Below are positions 34,846 to 42,875 of a stretch of DNA of 45,400 nt, piece by piece. The position numbers and the translations under genes were made by a program. Source of the DNA: an uncultured Gammaproteobacteria bacterium (lineage in GTDB: Bacteria > Pseudomonadota > Gammaproteobacteria > Pseudomonadales > Pseudohongiellaceae). The stretch is taken from assembly GCA_913031035.1 (NCBI GenBank), contig CAJWGN010000011.1, forward strand, positions 1 to 45,400, in the 5' to 3' direction. The notes beneath the pieces were generated by a model, which saw only the letters and a list, made by a program, of their open reading frames with translations, did not search any database and was not told the DNA's origin. The stretch's first letter is position 1; each line of letters begins with the position of its first letter.

Positions 34846-35832
34846 TTATTGACTGTCTTCATATTCCTGGCGGCGAGCGCCCGCTAATATCCCCGGAAGA
34901 GCATAGTTGCCTTCATGACAGGCATACTCGTAAATCTGGTCTTCCACTGCATTCATGGGTAATTCACCTGTCCACGCCGTGGCGTAGTTCTCAGGATCAT
35001 CAATCGTGAATTGATATAAAAGAGTTGCACCATCAAGGCGAGAGAATCTCTCTGTCACTACGGCAGAAGACGACAAGTAAAAGAAATGCCGAAGGGCACC
35101 GCGTAAACCTTGTTGCGAATTAAAGTTAGTTGTCTCAACTACCAGCGTGTCATCTTCGTAATAGCCGATAGAGTCTCCTAGCCATTTAGGAATATCCGCA
35201 TGCTTGCTGTCACGCATTCTGACGATCCTAGCATCGTGATTCATTTCTGCCATGATCATGACGTAGTTTTCGGTTTGAACGATTTGCTTATGGTTGTTGT
35301 ACAAAACAGGCAGCATTGGAGGTCCACCTGTGGAGCCAAAACCAACGAGGCAGCGCTCGGCCATAGGTCGTGTTTCCGGACCTGCGTATTCGTCAATTTG
35401 AGCTCGACCACCGAAGATTTTTTGCAATGCGCCTTCAGCCCAAGGCAAGCGACCGTTAGCAGGTTCGACAATTATCGAAGTTCGAATTTCACCGTTAATG
35501 GTAGCCATGCGCTCACCAGGATCCATCCAAAAGGTATTGTATCCGCCAATAGCACCCTCTGCGCCGCCAACACCATCGATAAGATTTGTTAGGTAGCTAT
35601 CTCCAGTTTGGCCTATTCGCTCGGCTTCTTCTTCCGTGATAACCAGCTGATCGCCAAATTGCTCTCCGCGCTCCAACATAGTTACCGTGGCAATATTATA
35701 AACACCCTGCAGGTCAGGAGCGCCGAAACTGGTCTGAGGCACCTCATAATCTTGGGCCTGGAGTAGCCCGCAAAACAAGCAAGCGGCCAATAGAGTGGAA
35801 TGCTGAAAACTGATCGTAATATTGAATCTCAC
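34846..35832 (-). CDS. Exported protein of unknown function
   Basis: A 328-residue protein with a clear signal peptide (cut after LLQAQ, about residue 26) followed by TSFGAPDLQGVYNIATVTMLERG. The PDLQGVW/Y-type start is typical of a large, poorly characterised group of exported proteins abundant in marine gammaproteobacteria and Acidobacteria. I cannot name a fold or enzyme. The mature part is rich in Gly, aromatic and acidic residues and has only two cysteines (CLVGFG and YACHEG), which could form a disulfide. HDARIVRMRDSKHADIPKWLGDSIGYYEDDTLVVETTNF is the most conserved-looking block, consistent with a beta-rich fold. It is a single gene. Confidence 0.8.
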   Translation of the reverse strand: MRFNITISFQHSTLLAACLFCGLLQAQDYEVPQTSFGAPDLQGVYNIATVTMLERGEQFGDQLVITEEEAERIGQTGDSYLTNLIDGVGGAEGAIGGYNTFWMDPGERMATINGEIRTSIIVEPANGRLPWAEGALQKIFGGRAQIDEYAGPETRPMAERCLVGFGSTGGPPMLPVLYNNHKQIVQTENYVMIMAEMNHDARIVRMRDSKHADIPKWLGDSIGYYEDDTLVVETTNFNSQQGLRGALRHFFYLSSSAVVTERFSRLDGATLLYQFTIDDPENYATAWTGELPMNAVEDQIYEYACHEGNYALPGILAGARRQEYEDSQ

Positions 35833-36003
35833 AAGGTTCTCCTTAAAATTTGAAAATTCATAGGCTCATTCGATTATACAGCTTCAACTGGGAATTGTGA
35901 CAGAGGCAAAAGCAGCGCAGATTAGATAAGATCACAGCCGCTAAATCGTTAATTTCGCAAGCAAGGTGCCGAAGTCGCTATTTTACTAGCTTAATGTCCA
36001 CTT

Positions 36004-36726
36004 TCATTTCAAACCGCAGTGGATCACCCCTACGGCTGCCTCCTTTACTGTAAGCGGCCTGCTCCGGCCCAGCTCGAGCTCGTCTAAGCAAATATGGCCG
36101 ACTGAAACTCGGTGAAGCGCCACTACTTCATTCTGAAAAAAGCCAAACATTCGCTTAACTTGATGGTACTTTCCTTCAGTTAATGACAGTCTCGCTGTGT
36201 ATTTCGAAAGTATCTCTAAAACAGCGGGCTGAGTTGTAATATTTTCATAGGCAAAATAGAGACCTTCTTGAAACACCGCAACATACTCACTACTCAGTGG
36301 CTTGGATAAGGTAACCTCATATGTCTTCGCAAGCTTTGTTTCAGGCAGACTTATCCTCCGGGACCATGCTCCATCGTTAGTCAATAGCACCAGCCCGGTT
36401 GTATTGAAATCCAGCCGCCCAGCAATGTGAAGCTCATTCTTTTGGGGATGCTGGATAAGATCTAATACGGTGGAGTGGCTAGTATCTTTAGTTGCACAAA
36501 CAACCCCTTTCGGTTTATTCAACATAATATAGACAGGGGTGTTATTTTTTAGGCAGCTACCATCGAGAAGCACATGAGTGAATTCTGTCACTGGCTGTTG
36601 AACTGAATGCGCCACATCACCGTCCAGATAAATCCGCCGCTGAGCAATTAAACGACGTGTATCTGAAATCGAAAAAGCAGTATTCTGGCTGATAAAGCGA
36701 TCGAGTCGGCTGGTCGTAGACTTCAT
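36004..36726 (-). CDS. rsuA: 16S rRNA pseudouridine synthase, RsuA type
   Basis: A 240-residue pseudouridine synthase. It has an N-terminal S4 RNA-binding domain (SRLDRFISQN, then RRLIAQRRIYLDGDV, residues 6-55) and a catalytic domain with the key Asp in AGRLDFNTTGLVLLTNDG (about residue 100-118), YHQVKRMFGFFQNEVVALHRVSVGH and a C-terminal RPLTVKEA. These, and the KTYEVTL and MLNKPKGVVCAT stretches, match RsuA, which makes pseudouridine 516 in 16S rRNA. RluE-like enzymes lack the S4 domain, which favours RsuA. It is monocistronic, with no clear terminator seen. Confidence 0.9.
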   Translation of the reverse strand: MKSTTSRLDRFISQNTAFSISDTRRLIAQRRIYLDGDVAHSVQQPVTEFTHVLLDGSCLKNNTPVYIMLNKPKGVVCATKDTSHSTVLDLIQHPQKNELHIAGRLDFNTTGLVLLTNDGAWSRRISLPETKLAKTYEVTLSKPLSSEYVAVFQEGLYFAYENITTQPAVLEILSKYTARLSLTEGKYHQVKRMFGFFQNEVVALHRVSVGHICLDELELGRSRPLTVKEAAVGVIHCGLK

Positions 36727-36972
36727 AGACTAATTATACGTTTCGCAAAGAGAAGATTCAAAAGTTAACGACCCTTACAAATTAATCAGTAGCTTTCTCT
36801 AGCTATGGGTCTGGTTGCAGATGTAGCATTCTCTATTCTAGAAACTATTTAGCGGACTCACTATCCTTCGGTTTTTCGTCTCTGACATTTCTTTCTTACT
36901 AAAACTTATTAGCTTAGTTGAGAATATCTTGCCCTATAGACGTGGCTGCAAATATTTATCAACAATCCTCAG

Positions 36973-37880
36973 CTAATACTCAATTGGATTTTGACTAACA
37001 TCGTTGCACATAATAACTGACGAAAAGCCTGAGCTCAGAAAACGGGCATACAGGGTACTCGTATCTAACCAGCCTCCGCTATATGAGTATACTTTTACTT
37101 CATCATATTCAAATACAAATTGTTCATTCGCGTGTAGGCGTCCATCGTCTTTTGGCTCACTGTTAGGCGTTAGAAATAGCATCATGATCGCTTCAGAGTG
37201 TTGACCGAGCTTAGGGCTGTAAAAATTCTGGTCCCATTTGAGCATATCACCCAGATTAGTATGGGGCCCGCCGTCACTAATCCAAAACAAGTTCGTCGTA
37301 TCAGTGACAAAACCTTCACCTCGGGACGTATAAACACTAGCACGCTTAGGAAGGACTTCAACGGGCTCATCGCTAAAGAATGTGTGGCTCATATTAAGCG
37401 GTTTAAACATCCGCTTGTCATAGAACCTCACGCAAACTTTCACCGGAAACAGGCTCAACCAATAAGGTAAGGATGATATTCACGATATTGCTGTATTCTA
37501 GTTTTTCTAAAGGCGGATTCTTTAAAGCTTGTGTTTTAACGAGACTGTAAAATTCTTCGTTGATTAAATGATCTTGGTTCCCTAGACGAAAAGAGCCTCA
37601 GCAAAAGAGCATAAATTGAGACCACCTTTAACTAGCTCGCCATCACTTCCTTTTGCCGTAATTAACTCATAGTCACCCATCCCAGCGACATGTCCGAGAA
37701 TCGCATTAATTGAAACTTCACTACCATAGCTTCTAAGTTCAGGGAGTCATTCTCGGATATCGCTATTTAAATTAAACTCATATTCTTCGGCCAGCAGTAA
37801 CACAGCCATAGCGGTAACTGTTTCGACACTGACCCCTGCCGGTGGACATGGGAGACATCTAGTTTCACACTCAGCTTCAT
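36973..37880 (-). pseudogene. Beta-lactamase-fold serine hydrolase, degraded
   Basis: The downstream 161 codons (36973-37458) are an open frame of the C-terminal half (FYDKRMFKPLNMSHTFF, LFWISDGGPHTNLGDMLKW, HANEQFVFEYDEVKVYSYSGGW). Upstream, up to about 37880, other frames give the N-terminal half: SVETVTAMAVLLLAEEYEFNLNSDIRE, then a TGA where a Trp is expected, then LPELRSYGSEVSINAILGHVAGMGDY and EYSNIVNIILTLLVEPVSGES. These are typical beta-lactamase-related serine hydrolase blocks. The gene has at least two frame changes and stops; the second-motif Tyr survives (EYSN), but the nucleophile region is broken. It probably makes no protein. Confidence 0.85.
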
Positions 37881-38102
37881 ATTCGCCAAGCCGTAACCAG
37901 CAGATGCTCTAGCTGCCCGCCTTCGATTACGCCTACTTTACAGCTAGGGGAGTTTGCATCATCTATGGGGAGAAAATTGAATCGATGAGATCGTTGATCT
38001 CAGCAGTAAAGGCGGCACTGTGCACTAAGCTAAGTGGCACAAAAGACTTAACCTAGCGTTCATAGGAACCCTTTCTAAAGGAAAAATATTGCTGTAAGAC
38101 CG

Positions 38103-39074
38103 TTAAAACTTGGCATCTAATTTTTCAAGATACTCGGATACGTCCAATCCATGAGCGGCAAATCGCGCCTCTACGTTCCTTAGCCTTTCTATACTCCAAT
38201 AACTGTCTCCAGGCAGAGGAAAATCCAACACACTGCGCTGCAGCGGTGTACTACGACCGATTATAGACTCAACCTTTCCATAGTAGCTTTTTCTTGCGAA
38301 GCCTTCGTTCCAATGACAAACACCTCGTGCATCGGCACGTTTCCAAGCCAAGTTGTGCACTCGACGTAGTTTCCCAGCCACAAGCGGACGTCCTCTATGC
38401 CAGAGGTCGTGGCGGTAAAATAGAACAGTAGCAGGTTTGAATTGCACAACTTCTTCTCGCTCGTAAAGTTGTTGTCTAAGCTCATACGCCCTTGGATTGT
38501 TCTTTTTAAACCAACTCTCTACAGTGGCGCGGTCATTAAAAAAGGGATTAGCTGCTTGGCCTGGCATATTCACAAAGGGTGCCTGATATACTGGGTCATC
38601 TACTCCACGACGAGAAACATAGCCAGTTCCTCCTCCGGTTTCCTCAATGTCATCATAGTAAACAATCGCAGCAACCACATCCGGCGTATCCCACTGTGGA
38701 TGCAGCACAGTATTGTTACCGTAATCCATGTGCATTCGCTGATCAGTGTTTGCTTGAGCTTCGGGGAGGCCTTCAGCCACACCAATCTTAGGCCATAGAT
38801 CTGCCTGAATAAGTCGCACATCGGCGGTGCCCAGTAATTTCTGAGCCGCCACAATTAGCGGCTCGCAAAGAACTAGGTCGTCAAGGGCGTTTATAAAAGT
38901 AGGAAATTCGAATTCTTTGTCCGGAGTACCAAAATCTAGGTGGCTACTGTCAATTTGATCTAACGTAAAATTTGAATTTAACCACTCCAGCGCCGGTTCA
39001 GCTACGTGCCCGGGGAGCTGACAGATAACGGCTCCTTGTTCTTTCCATGTTTGAATTTGCGAGTTTGAAAGCAT
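38103..39074 (-). CDS. Phytanoyl-CoA dioxygenase (PhyH) family protein
   Basis: A 323-residue member of the PhyH branch of Fe(II)/2-oxoglutarate dioxygenases, which hydroxylate alkyl chains or small natural products. The iron facial triad appears as His-x-Asp in QRMHMDYGNN (about residue 114-116) and the distal His in LWHRGRPLVAG; the latter's Arg would contact 2-oxoglutarate. YYDDIEETGGGTGYVSR matches the region between them. The C-terminal tail after about residue 290 is extra. No pathway neighbour names its substrate. It is monocistronic and divergent from the selenoprotein-candidate unit. Confidence 0.88.
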   Translation of the reverse strand: MLSNSQIQTWKEQGAVICQLPGHVAEPALEWLNSNFTLDQIDSSHLDFGTPDKEFEFPTFINALDDLVLCEPLIVAAQKLLGTADVRLIQADLWPKIGVAEGLPEAQANTDQRMHMDYGNNTVLHPQWDTPDVVAAIVYYDDIEETGGGTGYVSRRGVDDPVYQAPFVNMPGQAANPFFNDRATVESWFKKNNPRAYELRQQLYEREEVVQFKPATVLFYRHDLWHRGRPLVAGKLRRVHNLAWKRADARGVCHWNEGFARKSYYGKVESIIGRSTPLQRSVLDFPLPGDSYWSIERLRNVEARFAAHGLDVSEYLEKLDAKF

Positions 39075-39466
39075 GGTTTAGTCGACCAATAAATTATTAA
39101 ATTTGCCCAGCCTCCTATTTTTTCAGGGCTAGATTCAGGACTTTAGCTTAATATGTTCAGCGAATAAAATAGCGTATATTACTCTTTTTAGCATCCTGCT
39201 TTTAGTGACTAGCGCTTGCTGGGAACCCAAGCCCAATCACGCCTTTAATAAATAGGTCTACTCATGATTACGGGTTTTTGATTCTGAGCTCGGGCAGCCC
39301 TGTTGATTCTTGCGAACAACCATACGCCGACTAAGGCTTTAACCGCTTTTTTGCTATAGTTGCCCATCTCAATTAATCTAACCCCAACAGTGCTTCATGG
39401 CTTGAATGAAAATCAAGTTAACAAACAGTAAGACCGCCTCTGCAACACTTATTAATAGGACTCAAT
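39075..39466. other. Intergenic, promoter region
   Basis: About 390 bases between the divergent PhyH and DsbA/FrnE-like genes, so it must carry both promoters. I see no gene. An AGGA at 39457-39460 is the ribosome-binding site of the next gene. Confidence 0.55.
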
Positions 39467-40081
39467 GTGAAAAAAATTACCATCGACATATTCACCGACT
39501 ACGTGTGACCCTGGTGTTATCTCAGTACCGTGAGTATTGATAAACTTAAAGAAAATTACCCATTGGAGACACGGTGGATTCACTTTCCATTGCATCCAGA
39601 AACGCCAGCTGAGGGTAAATCCTTAGCAGAACTTTTTGCGGGCCGAGATATATCGGAAGTTAAAAAGCGCCTGCAAGATTTAATGGCGGAAGCTGGGCTG
39701 CCCTATGGCAATCGCACCCATACCTTTAACAGCCGGCTCGCTCAGGAACTTGGAAAATGGGCAGACACCCAAGAAGGCGGGGATAAGATACATGATCTGC
39801 TGTATCGAGCTTACTTTGTCGACAATGTAAATATTGGCGACGTTGATGAACTGGTAAAAATCGCTGCTGCCGCTGACCTAGATGAGAGTGCCGCACGAAA
39901 AGTAATCGTAGAGCGCCAGTTTGAAACTGAGGTGGATGAAGACTGGAAGCGGTCCCGGGCGATTGGAGTGACTGGCGTGCCTACCTTTTATGCAAACGAT
40001 ATGGCTGTGGTGGGTTGCCAGCCTTATGACGTTTTGGAAAAATTTGCCAAGCATTTATTAGAGCAACAACAGACAACCTAG
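39467..40081 (+). CDS. DsbA/FrnE-family oxidoreductase with in-frame UGA (candidate selenoprotein)
   Basis: A thioredoxin-fold protein of the FrnE / HCCA-isomerase branch of the DsbA family, 204 residues if the UGA is read. GTG 39467 has AGGA six bases upstream and gives K-K-I-T-I-D-I-F-T-D-Y-V, a normal first strand. The next codon is TGA (39506-39508), followed by P-W-C-Y: the family motif is CPWCY, so the stop replaces the first active-site cysteine (residue 14), with Cys17 retained. The remaining 190 codons are intact, including the helical insert and the cis-Pro loop GVTGVPTFYANDMAVVG. It is followed 35-45 bases later by the halohydrin-dehalogenase-like gene. Alternatives are a nonsense mutation or restart at GTG 39530, which would lose the active site. 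Confidence 0.7.
39506..39536 (+). promoter_or_regulatory. Candidate bacterial SECIS hairpin after UGA
   Basis: Downstream of TGA 39506-39508, CTCA (39521-39524) pairs with TGAG (39531-39534) around the six-base loop GTACCG. With one bulged T (39520), TA (39518-39519) can pair with TA (39535-39536). The loop starts with G and lies 16 bases after the UGA. Known bacterial SECIS elements have a small apical loop with G in its first two positions, about 16-37 bases from the UGA. The stem is short, so this is suggestive only. Confidence 0.4.
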
Positions 40082-40125
40082 CAACTTCAATCTACAGAAT
40101 AGCTACCCTGAGGAAATTGCAAATC

Positions 40126-40791
40126 ATGGAAAATCGCACTGCGCTAATTACCTGTGCCGACCGCTATATGGGAGGCGTTATAAAGGACAAGTTTGAATCT
40201 CTTGGTATTAACGTTATTACCGGCGGTTATCCAATGGAGTCTCAGGAATCAGTTGAGGCGTTAATTGCTTCAGCCGGCGAGATTGATATTTTGGTTGCCA
40301 ACCTTGCTGAGCCGCCTATGACTGGTCCGGTTCAAAATATCCAAAATGATGATTGGCAAAAGCTATTTGATTCACTGGTGAATCCTCTCATGTACTTGGT
40401 TAGGGCTATCACCCCACAGATGGTTGAGCGTGGTTCTGGCAAAATTATAGGTGTGACAAGCGCAGCGCCATTAAAAGGAATTGCCAACAACGCAGCTTAT
40501 TGTGCCGCTCGGGGCGCACAAAATGCGTTTCTAAAAGCAGTAGGGTTAGAGCTTGCGCGCAATAATGTTCAAGTTAATGCTATCGCACAAAACTATATTA
40601 ACAATGATACTTACTATCCCGATGAGTTTCTGGGGAATGCAAAATTTCTAGATCACGTCAAAAGAAATGTGCCAACGAACAAAATCGGTGCTGCACAGGA
40701 GACTGCAGAGCTAGCCGCTTATCTAGCCAGCGAAAAGTGCAATCATATGGTCGCTCAAGTCATCCCGCTGTCCGGTGGTTGGGTGACGTAG
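40126..40791 (+). CDS. Halohydrin dehalogenase-like SDR protein
   Basis: A 221-residue short-chain-dehydrogenase-fold protein that looks like a halohydrin dehalogenase, which turns vicinal haloalcohols into epoxides with release of halide and no cofactor. The N-terminal Gly-rich NAD(P) motif is replaced by T-C-A-D-R-Y-M-G (Thr9 to Gly16), matching the family motif T-x4-F/Y-x-G. The catalytic triad is Ser112-Tyr125-Arg129, matching S-x12-Y-x3-R, with Arg in place of the SDR Lys. TSAAPLKGIA, AIAQNYINNDTYYPDEF, VKRNVPTNKIGAAQE and the ending LSGGWVT resemble HheC. I choose ATG 40126; an upstream in-frame TTG at 40117 sits too close to GAGG (40110). Same strand as, and 44 bases after, the DsbA/FrnE-like gene. 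Confidence 0.8.
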   Translation: MENRTALITCADRYMGGVIKDKFESLGINVITGGYPMESQESVEALIASAGEIDILVANLAEPPMTGPVQNIQNDDWQKLFDSLVNPLMYLVRAITPQMVERGSGKIIGVTSAAPLKGIANNAAYCAARGAQNAFLKAVGLELARNNVQVNAIAQNYINNDTYYPDEFLGNAKFLDHVKRNVPTNKIGAAQETAELAAYLASEKCNHMVAQVIPLSGGWVT

Positions 40792-40801
40792 GACTAATCG
40801 C

Positions 40802-41152
40802 TCAATCGTCCCCGGCAAGGTTCGCAACCATTTGATGGGCAAGCAACAACCAGTCTTGCATAAGAGTTCGCGCCATAATATTAACCCCGGGGTTCTGTCT
40901 ATCCACGGCGTCCGGGTAAGTAAAAGTCATTAATTCTTCGACCACTTCTCTAACGTTGTAGGAATCCAATTCAACACGAAAGTGATCGGTGTCCTTGTCA
41001 TCGAGAAGTTTGTCATAGTCTTTGGCCAGAGGTTCACCGCCGGCGATATTACGTACGGCCAGCGCCAGCCTCGGATTCCGTTTTCGAAGCAACTCGAAAG
41101 TAATTTGAATGCTGCGCCGACTAAAAACATCCACCTCGTTGCTAGGGTCCAT
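40802..41152 (-). CDS. Small hypothetical protein, 116 residues
   Basis: A charged soluble protein, probably helical (RRSIQITFELLRKRNPRLALAVRNIAGG, VREVVEELMTF, ARTLMQDWLLLAHQMVANLAG). There is no signal peptide, cysteine or known motif that I can name. It is convergent with the halohydrin-dehalogenase-like gene, with 10 bases between the two stops. The sequence composition fits a real protein. No function is proposed. Confidence 0.6.
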   Translation of the reverse strand: MDPSNEVDVFSRRSIQITFELLRKRNPRLALAVRNIAGGEPLAKDYDKLLDDKDTDHFRVELDSYNVREVVEELMTFTYPDAVDRQNPGVNIMARTLMQDWLLLAHQMVANLAGDD

Positions 41153-41558
41153 TATCTATTTCTCAACCATAGTGGTTATTTTAGTTTCCAACTGTGGGTG
41201 CTCCTCATACCTGAATCACACAATTACATTTGACCTCTCTAAGTATAGACAGCAATTTTTGGAGATGATGGATTTCTAAAAAAATTGAGGAGAACACGGT
41301 TAAAAACAAACGCCCGAGGAAACATGAAAAAAGGTGATGGGTAGCGTGATGAGTTAGATTAAACGCAACAAGCAGAGAAATGGGAAGGAGCGTGAAAAAA
41401 TAAATTCACCAGCTTAAAGCCAAAGATTTATCAAAAAAAATCGCTGTAAATAAACCAGCAAACTATAAACATCTTGCCGGTTTGTAATCATTACAGAAGA
41501 ACTAGCTGGGCTTGAGAAGCTGGTTTAACTTATGGATTGGAAGCTTTAGGGCCCATTG
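41153..41558. other. Intergenic, no gene seen
   Basis: About 400 AT- and A-rich bases between two minus-strand genes. No coding frame, RNA gene or strong terminator is evident. Confidence 0.5.
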
Positions 41559-42821
41559 CTACTGAGGGTCAGCCCCAGCGACAATGCCGCTATCGTGAAG
41601 CTTGGCAATTTCCATGCTATCCATCTCCAAAACTTGCGCCAATATCTGGTCCGTATGCTCGCCCAACAGCGGCGCTGGCTGGGGCTCACTAACAGGCAGT
41701 GCCGAAAAATTCAAAGGCTGAGACGGCACTAAAACCGAGCCAATGCCAGGCTGGTTAATCTGACTAAATAGTGGGTTATCCGCGGAGCAATCAGGGTCAG
41801 AATCTACTAACTCCTTAATAGTCTGGTAAGGGCCCCAACATACCCCCGCCTCTTCAAGGGCTTGAGTCACTGATTGAAAGTTCAGTCCAGCAAACCAAGG
41901 CTGGAACAGCTCTTTTAACTGCTCTCGGGCCTGATAGCGATCCCCTTCTTTTTTGAAATCTAACTTTAGCTGATCCGACAGTCGCCCCACCTGCTGTGTT
42001 GTGCCAGTGACCTCCACTATCGCTCGCCACTGGTTAGGACTGACCCCAACAATCATTACACGCTTGCCATCCCTGCAAGCAAAGTCGTGGCCAAAAGTTC
42101 CGAAAATATGATTACCCACTGGCTGACGAGGCTGCTGGTTTAATTGAGCTTCTGCGATGTAGCCGAGATGTCCCATAGTCGCTAAAGCAACATCAGCCAG
42201 TGCCAGCTTTATAAATTGTCCCTCGCCGGTCAGAAGCCGATGCCTGTCTGCTGCTAAAAGGCCAAGGGCGATCTGTTGCCCTGCAATCACATCCCAGGCC
42301 GGAAACGGACTATTGATTGGAATGCGGGATTCATTGCCGCCTGATCTGTCTTGTTCCTCACCCGCGCTGTTGCCGTCGCCGGCCAAATAAGGAATACCGA
42401 CTTTGCTATTCACGGTGTAATCTAATGCGCTACCTCCGTGTCTGTCACCGACAAGGTTCAGATAGATTAGATCGTTACGTGTAGCGCGCAATTTTTCATC
42501 TGCTAGCCAGCCTTTGGCTGGAAAATTAGTGAGGAATATTCCAGACCCATTACCGGGCGCAGTAATAAGCCGTGTCAGCAGTTCTTGGCCTTCGGGTTTT
42601 CGAAAGTCTACGGCAATAGAGCGCTTACCCTTGTTAAGGCTGTGCCAGTACAAACTCTTGCCTGACTTGGTTATTGGCCAGCGCCTATAGTCGATTCCGC
42701 CGCCGATCATATCAAAGCGAATAACATCAGCGCCGAGCTGGGCTAACGTCATACCGCCGGATGGAGCTGCGATAAAAGCACTGCCCTCAATGACTCGTAT
42801 TCCCTTTAATAAATTTTGCAA
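41559..42821 (-). CDS. CaiB/BaiF-type (family III) CoA-transferase
   Basis: A 420-residue family III CoA-transferase that moves CoA between acyl groups. Family features are the start LLKGIRVIEGSAFIAAPSGGMTLAQLGADVIR, LYWHSLNKGKRSIAVDFRKPEGQELL, the FPAWDVIAGQQIALGLLAADRHR segment, and the C-terminal LGEHTDQILAQVLEM. The start is TTG 42821, with CGGAG five to six bases upstream. Members such as alpha-methylacyl-CoA racemase and succinyl-CoA-dependent transferases share this fold; the sequence does not fix the substrate. It lies just downstream of the MaoC pseudogene and the acyl-CoA dehydrogenase on the same strand, suggesting one former catabolic operon. Confidence 0.9.
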   Translation of the reverse strand: MQNLLKGIRVIEGSAFIAAPSGGMTLAQLGADVIRFDMIGGGIDYRRWPITKSGKSLYWHSLNKGKRSIAVDFRKPEGQELLTRLITAPGNGSGIFLTNFPAKGWLADEKLRATRNDLIYLNLVGDRHGGSALDYTVNSKVGIPYLAGDGNSAGEEQDRSGGNESRIPINSPFPAWDVIAGQQIALGLLAADRHRLLTGEGQFIKLALADVALATMGHLGYIAEAQLNQQPRQPVGNHIFGTFGHDFACRDGKRVMIVGVSPNQWRAIVEVTGTTQQVGRLSDQLKLDFKKEGDRYQAREQLKELFQPWFAGLNFQSVTQALEEAGVCWGPYQTIKELVDSDPDCSADNPLFSQINQPGIGSVLVPSQPLNFSALPVSEPQPAPLLGEHTDQILAQVLEMDSMEIAKLHDSGIVAGADPQ

Positions 42822-42875
42822 AGCTGCTCCGTCTTATTCAATTAGCAAATAACCATTGTTGATGACCACATTTTC

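Noticed and set aside
39530-40081. Calling the DsbA/FrnE-like gene from the internal GTG at 39530.
   Set aside because: This would start after the active site, inside the first helix, and ignore an AGGA-preceded GTG and 13 homologous codons before the UGA. It is given only as an alternative.
40126-40791. Ordinary NAD(P)-dependent short-chain dehydrogenase.
   Set aside because: The Gly-rich motif is missing and the catalytic Lys is Arg, both with halohydrin dehalogenase spacing.
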